DNA from: Terriglobia bacterium
GTDB taxonomy: Bacteria; Acidobacteriota; Terriglobia; JAIQFV01
Length of the DNA stretch: 64,000 nt
Reading direction: 5' to 3'
Assembly (NCBI GenBank): GCA_020073085.1
Contig: JAIQFV010000013.1
Span: 62,001 to 126,000, forward strand
Shown here: positions 26,173 to 35,305 of the stretch, piece by piece
Position numbering within the stretch: position 1 is the stretch's first letter
Layout of the letters: every line of letters begins with the position of its first letter
Position numbers and translations under genes: made by a program
The notes under the pieces: model-generated
Told to the model about the DNA's origin: nothing
Databases searched by the model: none
The model's input: only the letters and a program-made list of their open reading frames with translations

Positions 26173-28320
26173 CTACGAATAGAACGATTTCTTTGAATCC
26201 GCCATCTGAACAATCAGTTCTGACGCCGTGAACCGGTCTCCCCATTTTTTCTGGAGTGATTCGAGCTGGCGCAATACATTCTCAAGGCCAAGCGTGTCCA
26301 TGTACCGGAATGGGCCGCCCCGAAAGGGCGGGAAGCCCAGGCCCATGACGGCGCCGATGTCCCCGTCTCGCGGCGAGCGAAGGATGCCTTCCTCCAGGCA
26401 ACGGGCGCATTCATTCAACATCGCCATGGAAAGCCGCGATTGCATGTCACTCGTGACAACTGGTTTTCGATTTCTTCCGCCGGGCAGCAGATCGTAGATC
26501 GTCGGGTCGACTCCCGATTTCTTGATTTCGCCCTTACGAGTGGTGACGTATAGATAGAACCCCTTCTTGCTCTTACGCCCGAGCCGGGCATCTTTTGCAA
26601 GCAACTCCATGCTGGAGGGTGGTTTCAGCCGTTCGCCAAACGCCTCCAGCAGAATCTTCCCCACCTTTGCCGCAACGTCGATGCCGACTTCATCGAGCAG
26701 GGTCATGGGCCCCACGGGAAATCCGAAATCGACCATGGCTTGGTCCAGGGCCTCCACTGGTGCGCCTTCCTCCAGGATGAATGACGCTTCGTTCATGTAG
26801 GGCGCTAAAATCCTGGAAGTATAGAACCCCACGCCGTCGTTGACGACGATGGGGAACTTCCCGATTTTTTTCCCATATTCCACGGAAGTGGCAATCGTCT
26901 GCTTGGAGGTCTGTCGGGTGATGATGATCTCAAGCAGAGGCATTCTGTGAACGGGCGAGAAGAAGTGCAACCCGATGAATTGCTCCGGACGCCGCGAGGC
27001 TTCCGCCAGCTTGGTGATCGAAATCGAGGAGGTGTTCGAGCCCCAGACGCACTCGTCCCGGAGATGGGGCTCGACTTCCTGGATTACCTGATGCTTGAGC
27101 TCAATGTCCTCGAAGACCGCCTCAATAATCAAACCGCAGGTCGAAAACCCGGTCAACCCCGTGGTGGCAGAAACTCGATCCTTCAATTCCTGCAGTTCCA
27201 ACCGTGAGATTGATTTCCGGCGAAAGCGATCCTCGAAGACTTTGAAACAGGTTGTGAGGCCCTTCAAGCAGGCCTCTTCCGAAACATCGCGCAGGCGCGC
27301 GCTCAAGCCGGCGCTGGAAGAAACCGCGGCGATGCCCGCTCCCATGAATCCGGCGCCCAGTATGCCTACCTTGCCGACTGCTTGCGGCTGGATGGAGAGG
27401 TCATCGATCCCCGGATCCTTTTTCACATCAGTGGTCGCAAAGAACAGGTGAATCAACTGCCGGCAGGTGCTGGTCATGGCGAGATCGCCAAATCCCTTGG
27501 ATTCCGCCACGTATCCTTTAACGGGCCCTTGCGAGAGGCCCACCCGGATCGCTTCCAAGGCGCGCAAAGGAGCGGGATAATGGCCATGCGTTTTCTCCCG
27601 AATCAATTTTTCGGCCTGCCGGAAGAGCAGCCATCGACCCACCGGATTGCGTTCCAGTGCCCAGGCAAGCAGTCCCTTGGGCCGATGCTTGCGCGGGTTG
27701 AGCTTCCCCTCGGCGAGTTCGCCGGCGCGTGTAAGTGCGATTTGGAGAAGCAAGGGACGGGGAACAACCTCGTCGACGATTCCTTTCCTGAGCGCCTGCT
27801 GAGGCCTGTAATTACGGCCGCTGGTCGCAATCTCGATGGCGTTCTGAAGTCCTACAAGAGGCGGCAGGCGTTGGGTTCCACCGGCTCCGGGGAGCAAACC
27901 CAGCTGCACTTCGGGTTGTCCAAGTTGAGTTTTCCTGTCATCGGCACAGATCCGGTAATGGCAGGCCAGCGCCACCTCCATGCCACCGCCCAGGCAGGCG
28001 CCATGGATGGCGGCCACGACGGGGATCTTCATATCCGCAATCTTTTGCAAGACTCTCTGACCGGCGTGGGACGCTTCAGCCGCCTGGCTCGCTGATTCGA
28101 ACTTCAGGAATTCGTGGATGTCGGCGCCAGCGATGAAGGTATCCTCCTTGTCGCTGATCATGACGATCGCCCGAAGGTCGGAGCGGCGTTTAAGATCCTC
28201 AAAAATTTCGTTGGCCTCTTGGACCACTGCGGCAGTGAGCTTGTTGACCTTCTCCCCTTCGAGGTCCAAGCGGAGAAGGGCTATTTGGTTCTCATCAATG
28301 GAAAGTTTGAATGCGGGCAT
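26173..28320 (-). CDS. fadJ: Fatty acid oxidation complex alpha subunit (enoyl-CoA hydratase / 3-hydroxyacyl-CoA dehydrogenase)
   Basis: This 715-residue bifunctional enzyme carries out steps two and three of beta-oxidation. The N-terminal crotonase domain shows the oxyanion-hole segments FIAGADIHEF and HGACLGGGMEVALAC, with the catalytic region QPEVQLGLLPGAGGTQRLP. The dehydrogenase domain begins near residue 315 (VGILGAGFMGAGIA, the NAD-binding GxGxxG). It has the catalytic His in GLHFFSPVHRMPLLEI and the C-terminal domain NDGVGFYTSRI. Length and layout are those of FadJ/FadB. It is the last gene of the four-gene minus-strand block FadD, thiolase, CaiB, FadJ. Confidence 0.93.
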   Translation of the reverse strand: MPAFKLSIDENQIALLRLDLEGEKVNKLTAAVVQEANEIFEDLKRRSDLRAIVMISDKEDTFIAGADIHEFLKFESASQAAEASHAGQRVLQKIADMKIPVVAAIHGACLGGGMEVALACHYRICADDRKTQLGQPEVQLGLLPGAGGTQRLPPLVGLQNAIEIATSGRNYRPQQALRKGIVDEVVPRPLLLQIALTRAGELAEGKLNPRKHRPKGLLAWALERNPVGRWLLFRQAEKLIREKTHGHYPAPLRALEAIRVGLSQGPVKGYVAESKGFGDLAMTSTCRQLIHLFFATTDVKKDPGIDDLSIQPQAVGKVGILGAGFMGAGIAAVSSSAGLSARLRDVSEEACLKGLTTCFKVFEDRFRRKSISRLELQELKDRVSATTGLTGFSTCGLIIEAVFEDIELKHQVIQEVEPHLRDECVWGSNTSSISITKLAEASRRPEQFIGLHFFSPVHRMPLLEIIITRQTSKQTIATSVEYGKKIGKFPIVVNDGVGFYTSRILAPYMNEASFILEEGAPVEALDQAMVDFGFPVGPMTLLDEVGIDVAAKVGKILLEAFGERLKPPSSMELLAKDARLGRKSKKGFYLYVTTRKGEIKKSGVDPTIYDLLPGGRNRKPVVTSDMQSRLSMAMLNECARCLEEGILRSPRDGDIGAVMGLGFPPFRGGPFRYMDTLGLENVLRQLESLQKKWGDRFTASELIVQMADSKKSFYS

Positions 28321-28411
28321 AGGATGTATGCAGGGTTGAATTGATCTGTAAAGGATGCGAAGGATTTTGAGATCTCAAGAGCGCTGTTCACGCACAACCA
28401 CTTCCGTGCCG

Positions 28412-29581
28412 CTAAATTGCTCCCTGACTTCTGAGAGATGAGATTTCAGGTTTTGAATATCCCAACCGAGCCAGAATCTCATCGGTGTGTTCCCCCAGCT
28501 TTGGCGCGGGATGATACACAGGGACCTCGTTACCTGAAAACTTCAACGCTGACCCCAGCTGCTTGATCATTTCCCCAGAAGGGTGGGCCGCCGCGTGAAC
28601 CATACCGCGCTGCTGGATTTGAGGGTCTGACAAAACTTCGTCCAGGGATTCCACCGGTTCGCAGCAGACGTCAAGTCCTTCGAATGCAGCCACCCATTCG
28701 GCTTGGGTGCGGGACGCCAGAGTCCCGGCAACCTGCCGGGTGACCTGCTCGCGCTCATCTCCCGCGGCAAACTGCTTCGATGTCAACTCGCGCCGGCCGA
28801 TCGCTCTGCAAAAATTCTCCCAGAACTTGGGTTCAATCGCCCCGAGGGCCAGGAACCTCCCATCCGCTGTCCGGTAGACGTTGTAAAAGGGAACCGATCC
28901 TGTGAGCTCCGTCTTTTCGCCCCGCTCCAGTGAATCGCCCGCCATGCTTCGAGAAAAGGCAACCGGGAGCAGCGCCAGGACCCCGTCCAGCATGGACACA
29001 TCGACATGTTTTCCCTCGCCTGATTTTTGTCTCGCGAAGAGGGCGATCAAGACACCTGCAAGACAAAGCATGGCGCCGGAGGCCAGGTCGGCTATTTGAA
29101 CGGGCGGGATGACGGGGGTTCCGCCGGCATCCGTATTCAATCCCAGCAATCCCGCACGGGCAATATAGTTGATGTCGTGTCCGGCCCGGTTGCGATACGG
29201 ACCGTCCTGACCATACCCGGAGATGGAGCAATAGATGAGTCGGGGGTTGATCTGTTTCAGACTGTCATAATCGATCCCCAACCGTGCTGTGACCCCGGGT
29301 CTAAAGCTCTCAACCAGGACGTCGGCCTTCCGGGCCAGCTTCAGAAAGACCTCCTTGGCCGGCGATGATTTCAGGTTTAGCGTCAACCCCTTCTTGTTGC
29401 GATTCAATTGGAGAAACAGGGCCGATGTCCCGTCCACAAAGGGGGGGCTCAGTCGAACCGGATCCCCCAGCGCCGGCTCTTCAATTTTGATGACCTGTGC
29501 TCCCCAATCTGCGAGCACCATGGTGGCATAAGGCCCCGGCAAGTGGCGGGAAAGGTCAAGGATAGTGAGGTCATTTAACAT
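28412..29581 (-). CDS. CaiB/BaiF family (class III) CoA-transferase
   Basis: This 389-residue class III CoA transferase has the N-terminal ILDLSRHLPGPYATMVLADWGA and the block KADVLVESFRPGVTARLGIDY. The likely catalytic Asp lies in QIADLASGAML. Relatives move CoA between carboxylic acids or racemise alpha-methylacyl-CoA. Its place between the thiolase and fadJ suggests activation of, or alpha-methyl racemisation in, fatty or branched acids. The ATG at 29581 matches the family start; a TTG at 29620 overlapping the thiolase stop is the alternative. Confidence 0.9.
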   Translation of the reverse strand: MLNDLTILDLSRHLPGPYATMVLADWGAQVIKIEEPALGDPVRLSPPFVDGTSALFLQLNRNKKGLTLNLKSSPAKEVFLKLARKADVLVESFRPGVTARLGIDYDSLKQINPRLIYCSISGYGQDGPYRNRAGHDINYIARAGLLGLNTDAGGTPVIPPVQIADLASGAMLCLAGVLIALFARQKSGEGKHVDVSMLDGVLALLPVAFSRSMAGDSLERGEKTELTGSVPFYNVYRTADGRFLALGAIEPKFWENFCRAIGRRELTSKQFAAGDEREQVTRQVAGTLASRTQAEWVAAFEGLDVCCEPVESLDEVLSDPQIQQRGMVHAAAHPSGEMIKQLGSALKFSGNEVPVYHPAPKLGEHTDEILARLGYSKPEISSLRSQGAI

Positions 29582-29616
29582 GTTGAGTTGTGTGGAGATG
29601 TCCCGCCAGGAAGCCT

Positions 29617-30921
29617 TCAAATGTTATTGTGTTCGAGGACCATTGCCCCTCCGTGTCCCCCCGCCGCACAGGCAGTCACCAGGCCGAATTCTGATTGGGT
29701 TCGCACCAGTTCGTTTGCCAGGGTCGTGACCATGCGCGCCCCCGTCGCCGCAAACGGATGACCGATGGCAATCGAGCCGCCATAGCGATTGAGCTTTTCA
29801 TAATCCACTTCTCCTATGGGCTCGCTGCGATTCAACTTCTCCTCCGCCCACTTCCTCGATTCAAACATTTTGATCGTCGACAAGACCGAGGCGGCGAATG
29901 CTTCATGCATTTCGATGGCGGAAAGATCATCCCACTTGATGCCGGCGCGGTCCAGCGCCACGGGGGTGGCATAGGCAGGGCCCATCAGCATTTGATCTTT
30001 AGGCGAGTGTGCAGAGAAGGCGTAGGATCGGACGAAAGCCAGCGGCTTCACTCCGAGGGACTGCGCCTTCTCCTCGCTCACTAGCATGACCGCGGCCGCG
30101 CCATCAGTCAGAGGGCTGGCATTAGCCGCTGTAATTGTTCCGTAGCGGCGATCGAAGACCGGCTCCAATCCCGCCATCGATTCCAGTGAGGCGTCGTGGC
30201 GAATCACATTGTCTTCCTGCACCACTTTCTTTTCTTCGACCAGGAAAGCGGGCGAGATCTCGCTTCTGAGAATCCCCTTGTGCTGCGCGGCCGAGGCGCG
30301 GATGTGACTGAGTAAGGCAAACTCATCTTGTTCCTGACGTGAGATCCCGTTAAGTTGCGCCATCTGTTCGGCCGACTGTCCCATGGTCAGCCCGGTCGAG
30401 GGTTCCTCGAGCGCCGGGGCATCGGGAATGAAATCCCGAAATTTGAATTTCAGCCCCGTCGAGAGCTTCTGTCTGAAGTTGCGCCCACGATTGAGTTCGA
30501 GAAACAGATCCCGGGCGCGCTTGCCGAAGGTCAAGGGGACATCGGACAAAGATTCCGCTCCTCCGGCCACTATGACATCAGCCAGTCCGGCCGCGATCTG
30601 ATCGACACCGTTGGCAATGGCCACCAAGGACGAAATGCAGGCCAGGGAAACCGTGTACGCCGGGACTCGAGGGGGAATTCCACAGCCCAGCGCGATCTCC
30701 CGCGCAATATTGGGCATCTTCAGTGCCTGGACGACCACGCCAAAGATCATTTGATCGATGTGAGGGGCGTCGATCCCGCTGCGCGCCAGCAGTTCAGTCA
30801 CCGCAATTTTTCCGAGGTCGACGGCGCCGAGGCGGTTGAAGTGAGTCCAGGCCTTAATGAACGGGGTCCGACATCCCGCCACGATCGCAGTACGTCGTCC
30901 GGGCGAAAGTGAAGGCGGCAT
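29617..30921 (-). CDS. Thiolase (3-ketoacyl-CoA thiolase / acetyl-CoA acyltransferase)
   Basis: This 434-residue thiolase has the nucleophilic Cys95 in VSLACISSL, the motif [10 protein letters not shown], the block [16 protein letters not shown], and the second active Cys in [10 protein letters not shown]. It cleaves 3-ketoacyl-CoA to acetyl-CoA at the end of each beta-oxidation round. Length is that of FadI-type enzymes. ATG 30921 is chosen because AGGAG lies eight bases upstream; a GTG at 30945 is open in frame. The CaiB gene follows with a 36-bp gap, which supports one transcript. Confidence 0.92.
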   Translation of the reverse strand: MPPSLSPGRRTAIVAGCRTPFIKAWTHFNRLGAVDLGKIAVTELLARSGIDAPHIDQMIFGVVVQALKMPNIAREIALGCGIPPRVPAYTVSLACISSLVAIANGVDQIAAGLADVIVAGGAESLSDVPLTFGKRARDLFLELNRGRNFRQKLSTGLKFKFRDFIPDAPALEEPSTGLTMGQSAEQMAQLNGISRQEQDEFALLSHIRASAAQHKGILRSEISPAFLVEEKKVVQEDNVIRHDASLESMAGLEPVFDRRYGTITAANASPLTDGAAAVMLVSEEKAQSLGVKPLAFVRSYAFSAHSPKDQMLMGPAYATPVALDRAGIKWDDLSAIEMHEAFAASVLSTIKMFESRKWAEEKLNRSEPIGEVDYEKLNRYGGSIAIGHPFAATGARMVTTLANELVRTQSEFGLVTACAAGGHGGAMVLEHNNI

Positions 30922-31101
30922 GAGGTGTTCTCCTGTGGTTGACACTCAGAAGCATAGGGGAAAGGGTTCGGGGTTTCAAGGGAGGAGTTTTCCTCCATCA
31001 GTGATGCGATGTGACGCTGCATTGTGAGGACGCATGTCCCGGCCATTGGGCCCGGGGATTTTTCTGGCCTGGTTGGCCTTCCGGGGTCGCCCGGCAAATC
31101 T

Positions 31102-32931
31102 TTATCGTCCTGCCGGTGCGGCCCGGGTTTCTTCGTAAAGGCTGCTGATCTCACGGGAGTATTTCTCAGCGATAAATTTCCGCCGGAGCTTGAGCGTGGG
31201 GGTCAGCTCGCCAGTCGCTTCAGAAAAGTCAACCGGGAGGATCCGAAATTTCTTGATCTGCTCAAAGCGCGCCAATTGCTGATTCACCCGGTTCACGATG
31301 TCGGCGACGCGTTCAATCACCCTCGGATGCTCCGTGAATTCACGATACGTCCCTTCGCCCGCACCCAACTGGCGCGCCACCGGGGGGAGTGTCTCCACGC
31401 TCAGCGTCAGAAGGGCCGTCAGGTAATTGCGCCGATCACCCACCACCATCGCCTGGCTGATGAGGGGATCGTGCTTCAAGAGATTTTCGATGTTTTGGGG
31501 AGAGATATTCTTTCCGGCCGAAGTAATAATCAGTTCCTTTTTCCGGTCCAGGATGGTGAGAAATCCTTCATCATCAATCCGCCCGATGTCGCCGGTCCGA
31601 TACCATCCGTCGACCAGGGCTTCCTGCGTGGTCCGGGGGTCTTTGAAATATCCCAGGAAGACATTACGGCCGCGGACCAGGATCTCGCCGTCATCGGCGA
31701 TCTTCACCTCCACTCCGGGCAAGGGCTTTCCCACCGTCCCGAACTTGAAATGGTCAAAATCGCTGACGGTGGTGGGGGAGGTCGTTTCGGTGGCTCCATA
31801 GGCCTCAAAGACCGGCAATCCCACCGCATGAAAGAACTCCATGATTTCCCTCGACAAGGGAGCCCCTCCGGACACAAAAAAACGGAGGCGGCCGCCCAAC
31901 CGCTTGCGCAGCTTCTGAAAGGCCAATCGGTCTGCCAGCCAGCGCTTAAAGCGAAGGCCCGCTGGCAGGGCGCGCTTCGAGATTTGATAGCGTGTCACCT
32001 CCCGTCCGACCTTGATCGCCCAATGAAATAGCGTCCGTTTGAACCCCGGGCTGGATGCCACCGCCGCCAGGATCCGCTCGTGGGTTTTTTCAAAGAAACG
32101 TGGAACTCCGGTGACCACCGTCGGCGCGACCTCCGCCAGGTTTTCCGGGACTGTCTCCATCCGTTCGGCGTATCCGACCTGGGCTCCCAGGTAGACGGGG
32201 AGATACAGACTGCCGAGCCGTTCCAGGGCGTGTGCTAGGGGGAGAAACGAGAAGAACACATCCCGGTCCGAAACCATGTTGAGGCTGGACACGGTCTCGC
32301 AAATAAACATCAGGTTGTCGTGGGCCAGCATGACCCCTTTGGGCGGCCCTGTCGTGCCGGACGTGTATATGATGATTGCGAGCTGATCAGAACGCAGGCC
32401 ACTGAGCGGAGGATCCAGATTCGCCGGTTGTAAGGCCGCGAGCCGCTCCCCCCTTTGGAGGAAGTCATCCCACGGGACAACGAACTCGTCTCCGCGACTC
32501 ACCCCGGTCGCATCAATGATGACAGCCCTCTGGAGGGATGGAACCTGGGCGCGCACGTCGTTGATCTTTTCAAGTTGCTTCCGATTCTCCACCACCACCA
32601 GCCTGGCCTCGGAATGACTGAGGATGTACGCCATGTCTTTCGGGACATTGGTGGCGTAAATTGAAACAGAAATGGCCCCCACGGCCAGGATGGCCAGATC
32701 GACCATCGCCCATTCAGGCCGATTGTTGGAGAGAATTGCAACGACATCGCCTGCCCGCACCCCCTGGTCCGTGAGAGCCGCCGCGAAATATTGGACCGAC
32801 CGGCCAAACTCACCCCAGGTGATATCCATGTAGCGACCCCCGCGCTTCACCCGGAGCGCAGTCCGGTCCGACCGGGTGCGCGCATGTTTCCAGAAGCAAT
32901 GGACAATGGTTGCTTCCGAGGGCATAGGCAA
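31102..32931 (-). CDS. Long-chain acyl-CoA synthetase (AMP-forming)
   Basis: This 609-residue ANL-superfamily ligase activates fatty acids to acyl-CoA with ATP. It has the P-loop-like IIIYTSGTTGPPKGVMLAH, the A5 motif YGATETTSPTT, the A7/A8 segment YRTGDIGRIDDEGFLTILDRKKELI and a C-terminal Lys region. It resembles the long eukaryote-like FadD15/FAA branch by length. It is the first gene of the beta-oxidation block; the gap to the thiolase is 180 bp. Its upstream region is the repeat-rich gap at 32.98-33.3 kb. Confidence 0.92.
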   Translation of the reverse strand: MPMPSEATIVHCFWKHARTRSDRTALRVKRGGRYMDITWGEFGRSVQYFAAALTDQGVRAGDVVAILSNNRPEWAMVDLAILAVGAISVSIYATNVPKDMAYILSHSEARLVVVENRKQLEKINDVRAQVPSLQRAVIIDATGVSRGDEFVVPWDDFLQRGERLAALQPANLDPPLSGLRSDQLAIIIYTSGTTGPPKGVMLAHDNLMFICETVSSLNMVSDRDVFFSFLPLAHALERLGSLYLPVYLGAQVGYAERMETVPENLAEVAPTVVTGVPRFFEKTHERILAAVASSPGFKRTLFHWAIKVGREVTRYQISKRALPAGLRFKRWLADRLAFQKLRKRLGGRLRFFVSGGAPLSREIMEFFHAVGLPVFEAYGATETTSPTTVSDFDHFKFGTVGKPLPGVEVKIADDGEILVRGRNVFLGYFKDPRTTQEALVDGWYRTGDIGRIDDEGFLTILDRKKELIITSAGKNISPQNIENLLKHDPLISQAMVVGDRRNYLTALLTLSVETLPPVARQLGAGEGTYREFTEHPRVIERVADIVNRVNQQLARFEQIKKFRILPVDFSEATGELTPTLKLRRKFIAEKYSREISSLYEETRAAPAGR

Positions 32932-32984
32932 TACTCAATTTCGATGGATAATAGGAGCCGGATCGAGAATGCAGTATATCAGAA

Positions 32985-33300
32985 AAATAAAGTCCAAAGT
33001 TCAAAGTCCAAAGTCTGGAACCCAGATCAAAGTTCCAAGTTCAAAGTTCAAAAAGGCAAGTCCAAAGTTCCAAGTCCAAGGTCCAAAAGAACCAGTTCAA
33101 AGTTCAAAGTTCCAAGTTCAAAGTGCAGTTCAACTCTGACTTCTGACCTCCGGCTTCCTGCGTCTGGCCACTGGCTTCCGGTTATTTCCTCTGAGAACTG
33201 GGAACTGACAACTGGTTCTCTGACTTCTGATTTCCGACTTCTTTCTTCGGATGATCTTCTCTGAGAACTGAGAACCGAGAACTGACAACTGCTCTTCTCA
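32985..33300. repeat. Degenerate intergenic repeat tract, inverted partner of 42105-42475
   Basis: Tandem variants of AAAGTTCAAAGTCC and CCAAGTTCAAAGTTC are followed by GGCTTCCTGCGTCTGGCCAC and CTGAGAACTGGGAACTGACA variants. The part 33105-33290 is nearly identical, in reverse complement, to about 42177-42370. There is no gene in the 475-bp gap. Confidence 0.8.
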
Positions 33301-33406
33301 AAAACCCTTTGTGATTTCATACATCCACCGAGTACAATCCCCGCATCGTTTTGCATGTTTCATCCAGAACAGATCGAATGATGAGTGAAGAATTCGAGAG
33401 GAGCCC

Positions 33407-33793
33407 ATGCCGATCAGCAAACAACTTACGGTGGTGTTAGAGAACAAGCCGGGGGCGCTGGCAGAGCTGTGCACGGAGCTCTCCAAACTCGCGGTCAATA
33501 TCACCGCGATCATGGCCCCTGAATCAAAATCGCAGACCCCCCTCCGCATGGTGACCAGCAGTCACGAGACCGCAAAACGTGTGCTCACATCGATGAACTT
33601 GAAATTTACCGAGGAGTCGGTGCTCACCCTGCGGGTTTCGGATCGTCCCGGCTCGCTGGGTCGTCTGACGCGCAAGCTGGCCGAAAACGAGATCAACATC
33701 GAGTACATCTATGGATCCATCGTGAAGGGAATGGGCAAGGCTCTGATTGTGGTCGCCGTATCGGACAACGAACGTGCGGCGAAGCTGGTATGA
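33407..33793 (+). CDS. Tandem ACT-domain protein
   Basis: This 128-residue protein consists of two ACT-type regulatory folds: residues 5-60 (LTVVLENKPGALAELCTELS) and 70-128 (LTLRVSDRPGSLGRLTRKLA). The conserved xxPGxL turns bind amino acids at the dimer interface in many enzymes. No catalytic domain is attached, so it may be a stand-alone sensor or regulator. The start has GAGAGGAG upstream. The PLP enzyme at 33929 follows after 135 bp and may belong to the same amino-acid function. Confidence 0.88.
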   Translation: MPISKQLTVVLENKPGALAELCTELSKLAVNITAIMAPESKSQTPLRMVTSSHETAKRVLTSMNLKFTEESVLTLRVSDRPGSLGRLTRKLAENEINIEYIYGSIVKGMGKALIVVAVSDNERAAKLV

Positions 33794-33928
33794 TCTCAAG
33801 AAGGCGGCCCAACCGCATGGCCGAGACGTCGGATCGAGACGCATTGAAGATGCACCCGGCTGGGGACACCAGAAACTCAAGTTCGCTGTGCTACCCCCTG
33901 AATTCAACTTAAATTGAGGAACGACTCC

Positions 33929-35098
33929 ATGAGTTCCCTTCTCCAATGGCGCAAGGAGTTTCCCATTCTGGAATCGACTTGCTACATGATTTCCAACTCG
34001 CTCGGCGCCATGCCGCGCAAGACCTACGATGACCTGCGCCAATATGCCGACACGTGGGCAAGGCGTGGTGTGCGGGCCTGGGAAGAAGCGTGGTGGATGA
34101 TTCCCGCTGAGGTCGGAGACTTGATGGCACCCCTCATCGGGGCCGGGAGCGGGGAAGTAATCATGCAAACCAACGTGACCTTGACTCAGGCCCAGATTCT
34201 TTCTTGCTTTGAGTTCAAGCCGCCCCGAGACAAGATCGTCTGCGAAGCCATGAATTTTCCCTCCGTGATGTACCTTTACCAGCAGGCCACCCGACGGGGG
34301 GCTCGCTTCGAAACGGTTCCCAGTCACGACGGCATCCACACCCCCACCGAGGCGATGCTCCAGGCGATCGACGAAGAGACCCTGCTGGTTCCGATGTCTC
34401 ATGTGATTTTTAAGAGTGCCTACGTCCAGGACGTTCAAAAAATAATCGATCACGCTCATCAGGTGGGCGCCCTGGTTATCCTGGATGTGTACCAATCCGC
34501 CGGCATCTTGCCCATCGATGTGAAAGCGCTCAATGTGGACGTGGTCATCGGCGGCTGCTTGAAATGGCTGTGTGGCGGACCCGGCAATGCGTTCCTTTAT
34601 GTCCGGCCCGATTTGTACGAGAAGCTGGAACCAGCCCTGACCGGCTGGCTGTCGCACGAATCGCCGTTTGATTTTGAGCCGCCCCCCATTCGGCGTCGTC
34701 ACGACGTCTGGAGGTTCTTATCGGGAACCCCCCCTATTCCGGCTCACTATGCAGCCCGGGCCGGCCTGGAGATTGTTAACCGGATTGGAGTGTCTGCCAT
34801 CCGAGAGAATTCCGTTCGTCAGACCGCCCGGCTGATAGCGCTGGCCGATGAAGCAGGTTTAACGGTGAATTCGCCGAGGGATCCTGACCAGCGCGGGGGG
34901 ACGGTCTCGGTTGATCTGCCCGGGGCCATGGAAGTGGCCCGCGAGCTGGTTCGCCGGGATTTTCTCGTGGATTATCGCCCCGGAGCCGGCATCCGTTTGT
35001 CACCTCACTTCTACAACACAGATGACGAGATCGACGCCGTCGTGGGTGAGATCAAGAAGGTTTCCAATTCGCAGGCGGTTTCCTCAGTGCGGAGATAA
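33929..35098 (+). CDS. Kynureninase-like / class V aminotransferase-fold PLP enzyme
   Basis: This 389-residue PLP-dependent enzyme is of the class V fold. The likely Schiff-base lysine lies in VIGGCLKWLCGGPGNAFLYV, and the cofactor Asp lies in LVILDVYQSAG. Kynureninase-type blocks are seen (FLSGTPPIPAHYAA, VDYRPGAGIRLSPHFYN). Kynureninase cleaves kynurenine to anthranilate and alanine; no other kynurenine gene is nearby, so the substrate remains open. ATG 33929 is preferred over the TTG at 33914 and is preceded by GAGGA. Confidence 0.83.
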   Translation: MSSLLQWRKEFPILESTCYMISNSLGAMPRKTYDDLRQYADTWARRGVRAWEEAWWMIPAEVGDLMAPLIGAGSGEVIMQTNVTLTQAQILSCFEFKPPRDKIVCEAMNFPSVMYLYQQATRRGARFETVPSHDGIHTPTEAMLQAIDEETLLVPMSHVIFKSAYVQDVQKIIDHAHQVGALVILDVYQSAGILPIDVKALNVDVVIGGCLKWLCGGPGNAFLYVRPDLYEKLEPALTGWLSHESPFDFEPPPIRRRHDVWRFLSGTPPIPAHYAARAGLEIVNRIGVSAIRENSVRQTARLIALADEAGLTVNSPRDPDQRGGTVSVDLPGAMEVARELVRRDFLVDYRPGAGIRLSPHFYNTDDEIDAVVGEIKKVSNSQAVSSVRR

Positions 35099-35305
35099 TC
35101 CGGGTTGTCCGCCGGACTCCGGGTTGGATTCGATCTTACCCTGGGGCTGCGGTCCTGTGACCCCGGCTTCGCGGGATGAACCGTCCGAATCAGGTTGAAT
35201 CACCCATCCTTAAGGAGTGGACAAAGACCAGGATCACCCGTGCGTCCCAGGGGTTTACAACGCCTCCATCGAGTTTCTGACTTCTTCTCCAACAAGGACA
35301 ACACC

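Noticed and set aside
32985-33300. CRISPR-like array from regularly repeated AAAGTTC-type units
   Set aside because: Units are short, degenerate and without unique spacers of constant length, and no cas genes are near.
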